The position numbers and the translations under genes are program-made. The notes under the pieces are model-generated. The model was not told the DNA's origin. It saw only the letters and a program-made list of their open reading frames with translations, and did not search any database. Source: Pseudomonadota bacterium (GTDB taxonomy: Bacteria > Pseudomonadota > Gammaproteobacteria > Burkholderiales > Burkholderiaceae_C). From it: a stretch of DNA of 44,002 bases. Below are positions 8,771 through 17,619 of this stretch, in pieces. The stretch spans positions 1 to 44,002 of the forward strand of contig JAFEER010000300.1 of NCBI GenBank assembly GCA_018240985.1, read 5' to 3'. The stretch's first letter is position 1; each line of letters begins with the position of its first letter.

Positions 8771-9505
8771 ATGTCCACCGAGCCGGCCGGCATTCCGCAC
8801 CACATCGCCATCGTCATGGATGGCAACGGCCGCTGGGCCAAGCGGCGCTTTATGCCGCGTCTGGCGGGGCACCGCCAGGGGGTGGAGTCGCTGCGCCGCT
8901 GCGTGCGCGCCTGTGTGGCGCGCGGCGTGCGCGTGCTCACCGTGTTTGCGTTCTCCTCCGAGAACTGGAACCGCCCGCAGGACGAGGTCTCGGGCTTGAT
9001 GGAGCTCATGGGCAAGGCGCTGGTGCGCGAGGTGCCGCAGCTCAGCCAGGACGGCGTGCGCCTGTGTTTCGTTGGCGACCGCGCCAGCCTGTCGGCCGGC
9101 ATGCGCGGCGCGCTGGAGCAGGCCGAGGCCGCCACCGCTGCCAACCAGCGCCTGACGCTCAACGTCTGCTTCAACTACGGCGGCCGCTGGGACATTGCCC
9201 AGGCCGCCGCCAGTTTGGCAGCGCGGGGCGAGCCGATTACCGAGAGCAGCCTGCACGGCGCCATGGGCATGGCCCATGTGCCCGACCCCGACCTGTTGAT
9301 CCGCACCGGCGGCGAGAAACGCATCAGCAACTTCCTGCTGTGGCAGGCCGCGTATTCCGAGCTGTACTTCAGCGACCGGCTGTGGCCCGACTTTGACGAG
9401 GCTGCGCTCGACGAGGCCATTGCCGACTACGCCGGGCGCGAGCGCCGCTTTGGCCAGACCTCCGAGCAGCTGCAGTCGGCGCAGCAGCCGCCGCTGCGCG
9501 CCTGA
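8771..9505 (+). CDS. uppS: Undecaprenyl diphosphate synthase
   Basis: A 244-residue cis-prenyltransferase that elongates farnesyl diphosphate with isopentenyl diphosphate to make the C55 lipid carrier of peptidoglycan and O-antigen. The diagnostic MDGNGRWAKRR (16-26) carries the catalytic aspartate. FSSENWNRP and RTGGEKRISNFLLWQ supply substrate and Mg contacts. The ATG is 10 bases after the frr stop and has no strong Shine-Dalgarno site, so translation coupling is likely. Order uppS-cdsA-dxr is conserved in proteobacteria. Confidence 0.97.
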   Translation: MSTEPAGIPHHIAIVMDGNGRWAKRRFMPRLAGHRQGVESLRRCVRACVARGVRVLTVFAFSSENWNRPQDEVSGLMELMGKALVREVPQLSQDGVRLCFVGDRASLSAGMRGALEQAEAATAANQRLTLNVCFNYGGRWDIAQAAASLAARGEPITESSLHGAMGMAHVPDPDLLIRTGGEKRISNFLLWQAAYSELYFSDRLWPDFDEAALDEAIADYAGRERRFGQTSEQLQSAQQPPLRA

Positions 9506-9538
9506 TCGGCACCCTCCCACTTTCGCGAAAGGGCTTGG

Positions 9539-10387
9539 ATGCTCAAGCAACGTGTCATCACCGCCCTGATCCTGCTGGCCATCCTGCTGCCGGCCCTGTT
9601 CTATCCGTCCTACGTGCCGTTTGCCGCCGTGGCCCTGGTGGCCATGGCCGCGGCGGCCTGGGAATGGGGGCGGCTCAATGGCCTGGGCCAAGGGGCCAGT
9701 GTGTTGCTCGGCGCCCTGTGCCTGGCCCTGTGCGGGCTGGCCTGGGCCGGCGGCTGGCTGCAGGCCCCGCTTCCCTGGCTATGGGCGCTGGGCGGCGCGG
9801 CCTGGGTGCTGGGCGGCGCCTGGCTGCTGCGCGCCGGCGTGGCCGGCTGGCCGGGCGTGCCGCTGGCCGTGCGCATTGTGGGCGGCGTGCTGGCGTTGTG
9901 GCTGGCCTGGCTGGCCGTGGCACAGGCGCGGGTGGCGGGCATCAACTTCCTGCTCTCGGTGCTGACGCTGGTGTGGACTGCGGACATCTGTGCCTACTTT
10001 GCCGGCCGCGCCTTCGGCCTGCGTTTCACCAAAAACAAGCTGGCGCCCAGCATCAGCCCCGGCAAGAGCTGGGAGGGCGTGTGGGGCGGCATGGCGGGCG
10101 TGCTGGTGCTGGCCTGTGCCTGGGTGGCGGGCGATGCGCACTGGCAGGCCGCCGTGCCCAGTCTCTACACGCTCCTGGCGCGCCAGGGCTGGTGGCTGCT
10201 GCTCGTCGGCGCGCTGTTCATGGCGGCGATGAGCGTGGTCGGCGACCTGGTGGAATCGCTCATCAAGCGCAGCGCCGGCGTCAAGGACAGCAGCGGCCTG
10301 CTGCCCGGCCATGGCGGCGTGCTGGATCGCATCGACGCGCTCCTGCCCACGCTGCCGCTGGCCATGATGCTTTCTCACTTTGCCTGA
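9539..10387 (+). CDS. cdsA: Phosphatidate cytidylyltransferase
   Basis: A 282-residue integral membrane enzyme that makes CDP-diacylglycerol from phosphatidic acid and CTP, the branch point to all phospholipids. The protein is mostly hydrophobic helices. KNKLAPSISPGKSWEGVWGG and the family signature running from ESLIKRSAGVKDSSGLLPGH into GGVLDRIDAL are intact. A GAAAGGG ribosome site precedes the ATG, and only three bases separate its stop from dxr. Confidence 0.97.
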   Translation: MLKQRVITALILLAILLPALFYPSYVPFAAVALVAMAAAAWEWGRLNGLGQGASVLLGALCLALCGLAWAGGWLQAPLPWLWALGGAAWVLGGAWLLRAGVAGWPGVPLAVRIVGGVLALWLAWLAVAQARVAGINFLLSVLTLVWTADICAYFAGRAFGLRFTKNKLAPSISPGKSWEGVWGGMAGVLVLACAWVAGDAHWQAAVPSLYTLLARQGWWLLLVGALFMAAMSVVGDLVESLIKRSAGVKDSSGLLPGHGGVLDRIDALLPTLPLAMMLSHFA

Positions 10388-10390
10388 CGC

Positions 10391-11566
10391 ATGAAACAAC
10401 GAATCACCATCCTCGGCTCCACCGGCTCGATCGGCACCAGCACGCTGGACGTGCTGGCGCGCCACCCCGACCGATACGAGGTATTCGCCCTGAGTGCCGC
10501 CACCCAGGTGGACTTGATGCTGGCGCAATGCGCGCAATTCCGCCCGCGCTATGCCGTGATGGCGAGCGGCCCGCACGCCTGCCAACTGGCCGAAAAACTG
10601 CAGCAAAACAACCTTGATACCCAGGTACTGCAAGCGCCAGACGCTCTTGAAGCAATAGCGTCACACGAGCAGGTGGACGCCGTCATGGCGGCCATCGTCG
10701 GCGCTGCCGGCCTGGCGCCCTGTTTGGCCGCGGCGCGCGCCGGCAAGCGCCTGCTGCTGGCCAACAAGGAGGCGCTGGTCGTCGGCGGTGAGGTCTTCAT
10801 GGCGGCGGTGCAGAGCGGCGGCGCCACGCTGCTGCCCATTGACAGCGAGCATTCCGCCATCTTCCAGAGCCTGCCCGAAGACCCCGCCACCTGGGGCCAG
10901 CGGGTCGAGCATGTGCTGCTCACCGCGTCCGGCGGGCCGTTTCGCACGCGCGACCCGGCCAGCCTGCGTGACGTGACGGTTGCCGAGGCCTGCGCCCACC
11001 CCAATTTCTCCATGGGGCGCAAGATCTCCATCGACTCGGCCACCATGATGAACAAGGCGCTGGAGGTGATCGAGGCGCACTGGCTGTTCAACCTGGCGCC
11101 CGAGCACATCAAGGTGGTGATCCACCCGCAGCAGATCATCCATTCCATGGTGCAGTTCAGGGACGCGTCCATCATCGCCCAGCTGGGCACGCCCGACATG
11201 CGCGTGCCGATTGCCTGCGGCCTGGCCTGGCCCGAGCGTGTGGAAAGCGGCGCCGCGCCGCTCGATTTCACGCAGCTGGCGGCGCTGACCTTCGAGGAGG
11301 CCGACGCCCGGCGCTTCCCCGGCCTGCACCTGTCCTGGCAGGTGCTGGCCGCCGCGCCCGGCACCACGGCCGTGCTGAATGCCGCCAACGAGGTGGCGGT
11401 GGAGGCCTTTCTGCAGCGGCGCATACGCTTCGACCAGATCCATGCGCTCAATGTTGCAACTTTGGAGGCCGTGCAGCCCTCCAAACCGGATACGCTGCAG
11501 GCTTTGCTGGCGCTGGATGCCCAGACCCGCGCCGTCGCCCAGGAACTGGTGCGGTGCTTCAATTAA
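10391..11566 (+). CDS. dxr: 1-deoxy-D-xylulose-5-phosphate reductoisomerase
   Basis: A 391-residue enzyme of the MEP isoprenoid pathway, reducing and rearranging DXP to 2-C-methyl-D-erythritol 4-phosphate with NADPH. Visible are the nucleotide loop GSTGSIGTSTLDV, ANKEALVVGG, the metal site PIDSEHSAIFQ, TASGGPFR and HPNFSMGRKISIDSATMMNK. Residues about 68-92 are encoded by an A/T-richer patch (10592-10665) with a small inverted repeat, unlike its surroundings and possibly a repeat insertion. The TAA stop codon coincides with the left flank of a MITE-like element. Confidence 0.97.
   Translation: MKQRITILGSTGSIGTSTLDVLARHPDRYEVFALSAATQVDLMLAQCAQFRPRYAVMASGPHACQLAEKLQQNNLDTQVLQAPDALEAIASHEQVDAVMAAIVGAAGLAPCLAAARAGKRLLLANKEALVVGGEVFMAAVQSGGATLLPIDSEHSAIFQSLPEDPATWGQRVEHVLLTASGGPFRTRDPASLRDVTVAEACAHPNFSMGRKISIDSATMMNKALEVIEAHWLFNLAPEHIKVVIHPQQIIHSMVQFRDASIIAQLGTPDMRVPIACGLAWPERVESGAAPLDFTQLAALTFEEADARRFPGLHLSWQVLAAAPGTTAVLNAANEVAVEAFLQRRIRFDQIHALNVATLEAVQPSKPDTLQALLALDAQTRAVAQELVRCFN
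10592..10665 (+). repeat. A/T-richer patch with inverted repeat inside dxr
   Basis: This short segment is less GC-rich than the rest of dxr and contains AGCG (10633-10636) facing CGCT (10642-10645) across a 5-base gap, in a CAAGCGCC...GCTCTTG setting. That resembles the palindromic family seen more clearly at 42919-42956, 20374-20405 and 19069-19100. It adds no frameshift. This is the weakest of the copies. Confidence 0.3.
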
Positions 11567-11802
11567 ACCTAAATCCGGCAGTTGATCGCTTGTAATCTTC
11601 AATAACACCTTATGAGCATTGGATTTTTCTGCTTCGTTGCAGCTCATCCGCGAGGTGACAACGCTATGCACCCGCCAGCACCGCACTCGACGCGCCATGC
11701 TGCGTTGCTCCTCCTTGCGGGCAGGAGCCCGCTGCGTCGTCACGCCTTGCCTGACGCGCCGATTACGGCACTGACGGGCGCATCCAACTGCCGGATTTAG
11801 GT
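11567..11802. mobile_element. MITE-like element with 19-bp terminal inverted repeats
   Basis: AACCTAAATCCGGCAGTTG (11566-11584) recurs as its perfect reverse complement at 11785-11803. With ends taken as ACCT...AGGT, the element is 236 bp and flanked by TAA on both sides (11564-11566 and 11803-11805). TTAA is also present at both ends, so the target duplication is 3 or 4 bases. The left TAA is the dxr stop codon. The inside has no transposase gene but has a strong hairpin, GCGGGC AGGA GCCCGC, within a longer imperfect palindrome starting CGCCATGCTGCGTTG and ending CGCCTTGCCTGACG. This is a non-autonomous element, mobilised in trans if at all. Confidence 0.8.
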
Positions 11803-11907
11803 TAAATGAGCTGCCTACGCTTGCCGCACATGCTTTTCATGGGATTTTTGTCTGAAACCAATGCATAACATGCGCAGTCAGCTATCGATTTGTGAGGAGA
11901 CATCCCC

Positions 11908-13272
11908 ATGCTGCTGACCATCGTTGCCTTCATCGTCGCGCTGGGCCTGCTCATCGCGGTGCATGAATACGGCCACTACCGCGTGGCCGTGGCCTGCGGC
12001 GTGAAAGTGCTGCGCTTCTCGGTGGGCTTTGGCAAGCCGATCCTGCGCTGGCAGCGCAAGGGCTCGCCGACGGAGTTCGTCATTGGCGCCTTTCCGCTGG
12101 GGGGATTTGTGCGCATGCTCGACGAGCGTGAGGCGCCGGTGGCGCCCGAGGAGCGGCACCTGGCCTTCAACACCCAGCCGCTGCGCGCGCGCGCCGCCAT
12201 CGTCGCCGCAGGGCCGGTGGCGAACCTGCTGCTGGCGGTGCTGCTGTATGCGGCCGTCAACTGGAGCGGAGTGGAGGAGCCCAAGGCCTTGCTGGCCAGC
12301 CCCGTGGCCGATTCCATCGCGCAGCAGGCTGGCCTGCGTGGCGGCGAGCTGGTCGTGGGCGCGGCCCTGGGCGAGCAGGATTTCGAGCCCGTGCGGTCGT
12401 TCGAAGATCTGCGCTGGACGCTCACGCGCGGCGCCCTCGATGGCGATAGCGTTCGCCTGCAGCTGCAGCCCGAGCGCGGCCAGACGCTGCGCGAGCTGGT
12501 GCTGCCACTGGAGAAAATCGAGGCGCGCGAGGCGGATGCACAGCTGTTTCGCAAGATCGGCATCGTCAGTCCCTGGACGCGCCCGGTGCTGGGCGAGTTG
12601 ATGGCCGGCGGCGCCGCCGAGCGCGCAGGGCTGCATCCTGGCGACCTGGTGCAGCGCGTGGGCGCCAGCGAGGTAGTGGACGGCGGCCAGCTGCGCGAAC
12701 TGATCCGCGCCAGTGGGCACAGCGGCCAGGCGCCGGCGCAGCTCTGGCGCATCGAGCGCGATGGCCGGCCACTGGAGCTGACGGTGCAGCCCGACGTGGT
12801 GCAGGAGGCCAGCGGTTCGGTGGGCCGCATCGGCGCCTATGTGGGCGCCATGCCCGAGATGGTGAATGTGCGCTATGGCCCCGTCGAGGGCCTGTGGAAG
12901 GGGGGCGAGCGCACCTGGGAGGTCTCGGTGCTGACGCTGCGCATGATGGGCCGCATGGTCATCGGCGAGGCCTCGATCAAGAACCTGAGCGGGCCATTGA
13001 CCATTGCCGACTACGCGGGCCGCTCCGCCGCCATGGGCCTCACGCAATACCTGGCGTTTCTGGCGCTCATCAGCGTGAGCCTGGGGGTACTCAATCTGCT
13101 GCCCTTGCCCGTCCTCGATGGGGGGCACCTGATGTATTATCTTTGGGAGGGGCTGACGGGGCGCAGCGTATCCGACGCGTGGATGGAGCGTCTGCAGCGC
13201 GGGGGCGTCGTGGTGCTCCTGTTGATGATGTCCATTGCTCTGTTCAATGATCTCACCCGGCTATTTGGCTAA
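11908..13272 (+). CDS. rseP: Site-2 intramembrane metalloprotease RseP
   Basis: A 454-residue inner-membrane zinc protease that cleaves anti-sigma factor RseA within the membrane and clears signal-peptide remnants. The zinc site HEYGH (19-23) lies in the first membrane helix, and the third ligand is in the C-terminal LPLPVLDGGHL. Between them are two PDZ domains (roughly 110-200 and 205-300), then hydrophobic helices. TGAGGAGA ahead of the ATG is a good ribosome site. The usual dxr-rseP junction is stretched to 341 bases by the MITE-like element. Confidence 0.97.
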   Translation: MLLTIVAFIVALGLLIAVHEYGHYRVAVACGVKVLRFSVGFGKPILRWQRKGSPTEFVIGAFPLGGFVRMLDEREAPVAPEERHLAFNTQPLRARAAIVAAGPVANLLLAVLLYAAVNWSGVEEPKALLASPVADSIAQQAGLRGGELVVGAALGEQDFEPVRSFEDLRWTLTRGALDGDSVRLQLQPERGQTLRELVLPLEKIEAREADAQLFRKIGIVSPWTRPVLGELMAGGAAERAGLHPGDLVQRVGASEVVDGGQLRELIRASGHSGQAPAQLWRIERDGRPLELTVQPDVVQEASGSVGRIGAYVGAMPEMVNVRYGPVEGLWKGGERTWEVSVLTLRMMGRMVIGEASIKNLSGPLTIADYAGRSAAMGLTQYLAFLALISVSLGVLNLLPLPVLDGGHLMYYLWEGLTGRSVSDAWMERLQRGGVVVLLLMMSIALFNDLTRLFG

Positions 13273-13291
13273 CCTATCTGGCTTACTTTTC

Positions 13292-13316
13292 GCCGCTGCT
13301 GCGCGGTAGCAGCGGC
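13292..13316 (+). promoter_or_regulatory. Perfect stem-loop just upstream of bamA
   Basis: GCCGCTGCT (13292-13300) pairs perfectly with AGCAGCGGC (13308-13316) across a 7-base loop, ending 11 bases before the bamA ATG. The following bases (TTCATTCACTC) contain no T-run and no evident Shine-Dalgarno sequence, so a role in mRNA processing or in tuning bamA translation is at least as likely as termination. Confidence 0.55.
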
Positions 13317-13327
13317 TTCATTCACTC

Positions 13328-15625
13328 ATGAGAAAACACATCAATCGCCTGGGCCTGCGCACCGCATCGGCCCTCGTGGCCATGGCCTTTGCCACCCATG
13401 CCGCCTGGGCCCTGGCGCCCTTCAAGGTGCAGGACATCCGCGTCGAAGGCCTGCAGCGCGTAGAGCCCGGCACCATCTTCGCCTCGCTGCCGCTGCGCGT
13501 GGGTGACGATTACAACGACGAGAAGGGCGCGGCCGCGATCCGCGCGCTGTTCGCCCTGGGCCTGTTCAAGGACGTGCGCCTGGAGGCCGTGGGCAACGTG
13601 CTGGTGGTGGTGGTGGAAGAGCGTCCGACGATTGCCGACGTCGAATTTGCCGGCACCAAGGAGTTCGACAAGGACACGCTCAAGAAGGCCATGCGAGACG
13701 TGGGCCTGGCGGAGGGCCGGCCGTTCGACAAGGCGCTGGCCGACCGCGCCGAGCAGGAGCTGAAACGCCAGTACATCAACAAGAGCCTGTACGGCGCCGA
13801 GGTGGTGACCACCGTCACGCCGATCGAGCGCAACCGCGTCAACCTGACCTTCACCGTGACCGAGGGCGAACCGGCCAAGATCAAGGACATCCGCATCGTC
13901 GGCAACCAGGCCTTCAGCGAGTCCACGCTCAAGGGCCTGTTCGACCAGGATACGGGCGGCTGGATGAGCTGGTACACCAAGTCCAACCGCTATGCACGCG
14001 CCAAGCTCAATGCCGACCTGGAGACGCTGCGCTCCTACTATCTGACGCGTGGCTACCTGGAGTTCCGCATCGACTCCACGCAGGTGGCCATTTCTCCGGA
14101 CAAGCAGGACATCTCGATCACCGTCAACGTCACCGAAGGCCCGCGCTACGTGGTCTCGGGCGTGAAGCTGGAGGGTAACTACCTCGATCGTGACGACGAG
14201 TTCAAGTCCCTGATCACCATCCGCCCCGGCGAGCCCTACAACGCCGACAAGGTGACCGAGACCACCAAGGCCTTCACCGACCATTTCGGCAACTTCGGCT
14301 TCGCCTTCGCACGGGTCGAGGCCGTGCCCGAAATCGACCGCGAGAACAACCGCGTCGCCCTGGTGCTGCACGCCGAGCCCTCGCGCCGCGCCTATGTGCG
14401 CCGCATCCAGGTCAGCGGCAACGACCGCACACGCGACGCCGTCGTGCGCCGCGAGTTCCGCCAGTACGAGGCCTCCTGGTACGACGGCGACAAGATCAAG
14501 CTGTCGCGCGACCGCGTAGACCGCCTGGGCTTCTTCACCGAGGTCAACGTCGAGACGCAGGACGTCCCCGGCTCGCCAGACCAGGTGGATCTGGTGATCC
14601 ACGTGGTCGAAAAGCCCACCGGCTCGCTGCAGCTGGGCGCGGGCTTCTCCAGCGCCGAAAAGGTCTCGCTGTCGTTCGGCATCAAGCAGGAAAACGTCTT
14701 TGGCTCGGGCAACTACCTGGGCGTGGACGTGAACACCAGCAAGTACCGCCGCACGCTGGTGCTGTCCACCACCGACCCTTATTTCACGCAGGACGGCATC
14801 TCGCGCACGCTGGACTTCTACTACCGCACGGCCAAGCCCTACCAGTACCAGGGCGGCGACTATGAACTGGTCACGGCCGGCACCAGCGTGCGCTTTGGCG
14901 TGCCGTTCAGCGAGATCGATACCGTGTTCTTCGGCGGTGGCGTGGAGCGCACGCACATCAAGTCCGGCACGAATATTCCCGCTGCCTACCTGGCGTATGC
15001 GCGTGAGTTTGGCGAGTCCAGCTGGGCCGTGCCGCTGACCATTGGCTGGTCGCGCGACAACCGCGACAGCGCGCTGGCGCCCAACTCGGGCCGCTACCAG
15101 CGCCTGAATACCGAATGGTCCGTGGCCGGCGACGCGCGCTATATCCGCGGCAACTACCAGTACCAGCAGTACATACCGCTGAGCAAGCAATACACCTTCG
15201 CCTTCAACGGCGAGTTGGGCCTGGGCAAGGGCATGAATGGCCAACCCTTCCCGGTGTTCAAGAACTTCTATTCCGGCGGCCTGGGTTCGGTGCGCGGCTT
15301 CGACCAGGGCACGCTGGGCCCGCGCGACGTCACCGGCGCTTCGCTGGGCGGCCCGAAGAAGATCACGCTGAACGCCGAGCTCATCGCACCGTTCCCAGGT
15401 GCCGGCAACGACCGCACGCTGCGCTGGTTCGCCTTCGTCGATGCCGGCAACGTCTACGGCGAAAACGACAGCTGGGAAATGAGCGAGCTGCGTGCCTCGG
15501 CCGGCCTGGGCCTGAGCTGGATTTCCCCGCTTGGCCCCCTGCGCCTGGCCTACGCGCAACCGGTGCGCAAGTTCGCCGGCGATAGAATCCAGAAACTGCA
15601 ATTCCAAATCGGAACTTCCTTCTAA
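13328..15625 (+). CDS. bamA: Outer membrane protein assembly factor BamA
   Basis: A 765-residue outer-membrane protein, the core of the BAM complex that folds beta-barrels into the outer membrane. A signal peptide (RTASALVAMAFATHAAWA) is followed by the first POTRA strand FKVQDIRVEGLQRVEPGT. Five POTRA repeats run to about residue 420, then a 16-strand barrel. The loop-6 VRGF motif is present in GGLGSVRGFDQGTLGPRD. The protein ends in QFQIGTSF, the C-terminal aromatic beta-signal. The stop TAA shares its last A with the ATG of the next gene. Confidence 0.98.
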   Translation: MRKHINRLGLRTASALVAMAFATHAAWALAPFKVQDIRVEGLQRVEPGTIFASLPLRVGDDYNDEKGAAAIRALFALGLFKDVRLEAVGNVLVVVVEERPTIADVEFAGTKEFDKDTLKKAMRDVGLAEGRPFDKALADRAEQELKRQYINKSLYGAEVVTTVTPIERNRVNLTFTVTEGEPAKIKDIRIVGNQAFSESTLKGLFDQDTGGWMSWYTKSNRYARAKLNADLETLRSYYLTRGYLEFRIDSTQVAISPDKQDISITVNVTEGPRYVVSGVKLEGNYLDRDDEFKSLITIRPGEPYNADKVTETTKAFTDHFGNFGFAFARVEAVPEIDRENNRVALVLHAEPSRRAYVRRIQVSGNDRTRDAVVRREFRQYEASWYDGDKIKLSRDRVDRLGFFTEVNVETQDVPGSPDQVDLVIHVVEKPTGSLQLGAGFSSAEKVSLSFGIKQENVFGSGNYLGVDVNTSKYRRTLVLSTTDPYFTQDGISRTLDFYYRTAKPYQYQGGDYELVTAGTSVRFGVPFSEIDTVFFGGGVERTHIKSGTNIPAAYLAYAREFGESSWAVPLTIGWSRDNRDSALAPNSGRYQRLNTEWSVAGDARYIRGNYQYQQYIPLSKQYTFAFNGELGLGKGMNGQPFPVFKNFYSGGLGSVRGFDQGTLGPRDVTGASLGGPKKITLNAELIAPFPGAGNDRTLRWFAFVDAGNVYGENDSWEMSELRASAGLGLSWISPLGPLRLAYAQPVRKFAGDRIQKLQFQIGTSF

Positions 15626-16149
15626 TGAAATCCCTTTTCCGCCATCTTCCCCTGGCTCTGCTCGCAAGCTCCCTGGTCGCGGCCATGCCCGCACAGGCCG
15701 AAGACTTCAAGGCCGGCTTTGTGAATACCGACCGCATCTTCCGCGAGGCCAACACCGCCAAGACGGCCCAGGCCAAGCTGGAGCAGGAGTTCTCCAAGCG
15801 CGAGAAGGAACTCGTGGACATGGGCAATTCGCTCAAGAGCGCCACCGAGAAGTTCGAGCGCGAGGCCCCCACCATGGCCGAGAGCCAGCGCGTCACGCGC
15901 CAGCGCCAGCTGGTCGACCAGGATCGTGACTTCCAGCGCAAACGCCGTGAATTCCAGGAAGACCTGGGCGCACGCAAGAACGAAGAGCTGGGCCAGGTGC
16001 TCGAGCGCGCCAACAAGGTCGTCAAGCAGTTGGCCGAGGCCGAGAAGTACGACGTCATCCTGCAGGAAGCCGTCTACATCAACCCCAAGCACGACATCAC
16101 CGACAAGGTGATCAAGGCCATGAACTCTGCCGGCAATTCCGGCAAGTAA
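15625..16149 (+). CDS. skp: OmpH/Skp-family periplasmic chaperone
   Basis: A 174-residue periplasmic chaperone that holds unfolded outer-membrane proteins for BamA. A signal peptide ends in AAMPAQA before [17 protein letters not shown]. The middle is a long charged helical hairpin (about 45-125) expected to form the tentacle arms, and the end folds back into the trimer body. It overlaps the bamA stop codon by one base (TAATG), implying coupled translation. The gene is also called ompH. Confidence 0.93.
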   Translation: MKSLFRHLPLALLASSLVAAMPAQAEDFKAGFVNTDRIFREANTAKTAQAKLEQEFSKREKELVDMGNSLKSATEKFEREAPTMAESQRVTRQRQLVDQDRDFQRKRREFQEDLGARKNEELGQVLERANKVVKQLAEAEKYDVILQEAVYINPKHDITDKVIKAMNSAGNSGK

Positions 16150-16177
16150 GCTCCAGGCACAGCGGGACAGGCAAGGC

Positions 16178-17176
16178 GTGAGTTTGCGGCTCGGGCAGAT
16201 CGTCGATGCACTCGGGGGCAGCCTTGAAGGGGCCAGCGCAGACACGCAGATTCGGCGCATAGCGCCGCTGGAGACGGCTGCTGCGGGCGACCTGTCCTTC
16301 CTGAACAACCCGCGCTACCAGTCCCAGCTGGCCGCCTCGCAGGCGGCCTGCGTCATTGTGGCGCCGGCCATGCGCGCGGCGGCGCTGGCGCGCGGCGGCT
16401 GCATCGTCACCGACGACCCCTATGTCTACTTTGCCCGCGCCACGCAGCTGTGGGCGCGGGCCCAGGGGCACACCCCGGCTGCCGGCATACACCCCAGTGC
16501 GGTGGTGGATGCACAGGCGCAGGTGCATCCCACGGCGTCCATCGGAGCGCTGTGCGTGGTCGAGCGCGGCGCGGTGATCGGCGCGCACACGGTTTTGAAG
16601 TCCCGCGTTACGGTCGGTGAGCGCTGCACCGTGGGCGCTCGCTGCATCCTGCATCCGGGTGTGGTGCTGGGGGCGGACGGCTTCGGCTTTGCGCACGAGC
16701 GCGGCGAGTGGATCAAGATCGAGCAGCTGGGCGCGGTGCGCATCGGCGACGACGTGGAGATCGGTGCCAACACCTGCATCGACCGCGGCGCCCTTGAAGA
16801 TACGGTGATCGAGGACGGCGTCAAGCTCGACAACCTGATCCAGATCGCGCACAACGTGCACATCGGCCGGCACACGGCCATGGCCGGCTGTGCGGCCGTG
16901 GCCGGCAGCACCCATATCGGCGCGCATTGCACCATTGCCGGGGCGGCACGCATCGTCGGGCATTTGCAATTGGCGGACAATGTGCACATTTCCACCAGCA
17001 CGGTGGTCACCCATTCGATCGCCAAGCCCGGCCAGTACACCGGGGTGTTTCCCATGGATGACAACGCCAGCTGGGAAAAGAACGCGGCCACGCTGCGCCA
17101 GCTCTACCGCCTGCGCGAACGCGTGAAGGCGCTTGAACAACGATTACAGGACGGCTCCAGCCCGCAACAACAATGA
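16178..17176 (+). CDS. lpxD: UDP-3-O-acylglucosamine N-acyltransferase
   Basis: A 332-residue left-handed beta-helix acyltransferase that adds the second 3-hydroxyacyl chain in lipid A synthesis. An N-terminal uridine-binding domain (about 1-100) is followed by hexapeptide repeats with the catalytic histidine in QIAHNVHIG (H225), and a C-terminal helix. GTG is the start, placed by family alignment ([13 protein letters not shown]). Its TGA overlaps the fabZ start (ATGA). Confidence 0.97.
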   Translation: MSLRLGQIVDALGGSLEGASADTQIRRIAPLETAAAGDLSFLNNPRYQSQLAASQAACVIVAPAMRAAALARGGCIVTDDPYVYFARATQLWARAQGHTPAAGIHPSAVVDAQAQVHPTASIGALCVVERGAVIGAHTVLKSRVTVGERCTVGARCILHPGVVLGADGFGFAHERGEWIKIEQLGAVRIGDDVEIGANTCIDRGALEDTVIEDGVKLDNLIQIAHNVHIGRHTAMAGCAAVAGSTHIGAHCTIAGAARIVGHLQLADNVHISTSTVVTHSIAKPGQYTGVFPMDDNASWEKNAATLRQLYRLRERVKALEQRLQDGSSPQQQ

Positions 17177-17619
17177 TGGACATTCACTACATCCTCAAGC
17201 AACTGCCCCACCGCTATCCGTTTCTGCTGGTGGACAGGGTGGTTGAACTGGAGCGCAACCAGCGCATTCGCGCGATCAAGAACGTCACCTTCAACGAGCC
17301 CTTCTTCACCGGCCACTTCCCAGGCCGCCCGGTGATGCCCGGCGTGCTGATCCTGGAGGCGCTGGCGCAGGCCGCTGGCCTGCTGGCGTTCGACGCCATG
17401 GGCCAGGCGCCCGATGAGAACAACATCTACTACTTCGTCGGCATCGACGGCGCGCGCTTCAAGCGCCCGGTGGAGCCCGGCGACCAGCTGCTCCTGGACG
17501 TCAACATCGACCGCGTGCGCGCCGGTATCTGGCGCTTCAATGGCGTCGGCCGCGTGGGCGACGAGGTGGCTGCCGAGGCGCAGCTCATGTGCACCATGCG
17601 CAACGTCGGCGGTCAGTGA
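17173..17619 (+). CDS. fabZ: (3R)-hydroxyacyl-ACP dehydratase FabZ
   Basis: A 148-residue hot-dog-fold dehydratase of fatty acid elongation, competing with LpxA/LpxD for 3-hydroxyacyl-ACP. The active-site pair is in [14 protein letters not shown] (H48) and LILEALAQ (E62). It starts inside the lpxD stop and its own TGA overlaps the GTG of lpxA, so lpxD-fabZ-lpxA are translationally coupled, as in most proteobacteria. Confidence 0.97.
   Translation: MMDIHYILKQLPHRYPFLLVDRVVELERNQRIRAIKNVTFNEPFFTGHFPGRPVMPGVLILEALAQAAGLLAFDAMGQAPDENNIYYFVGIDGARFKRPVEPGDQLLLDVNIDRVRAGIWRFNGVGRVGDEVAAEAQLMCTMRNVGGQ

Noticed and set aside
13322-15694. A 790-codon open frame on the minus strand opposite bamA
   Set aside because: It mirrors bamA in a GC-rich genome where the antisense frame lacks stops; composition (Val, Ala, His, Gln, Arg rich) and absence of any family motif show it is a shadow.
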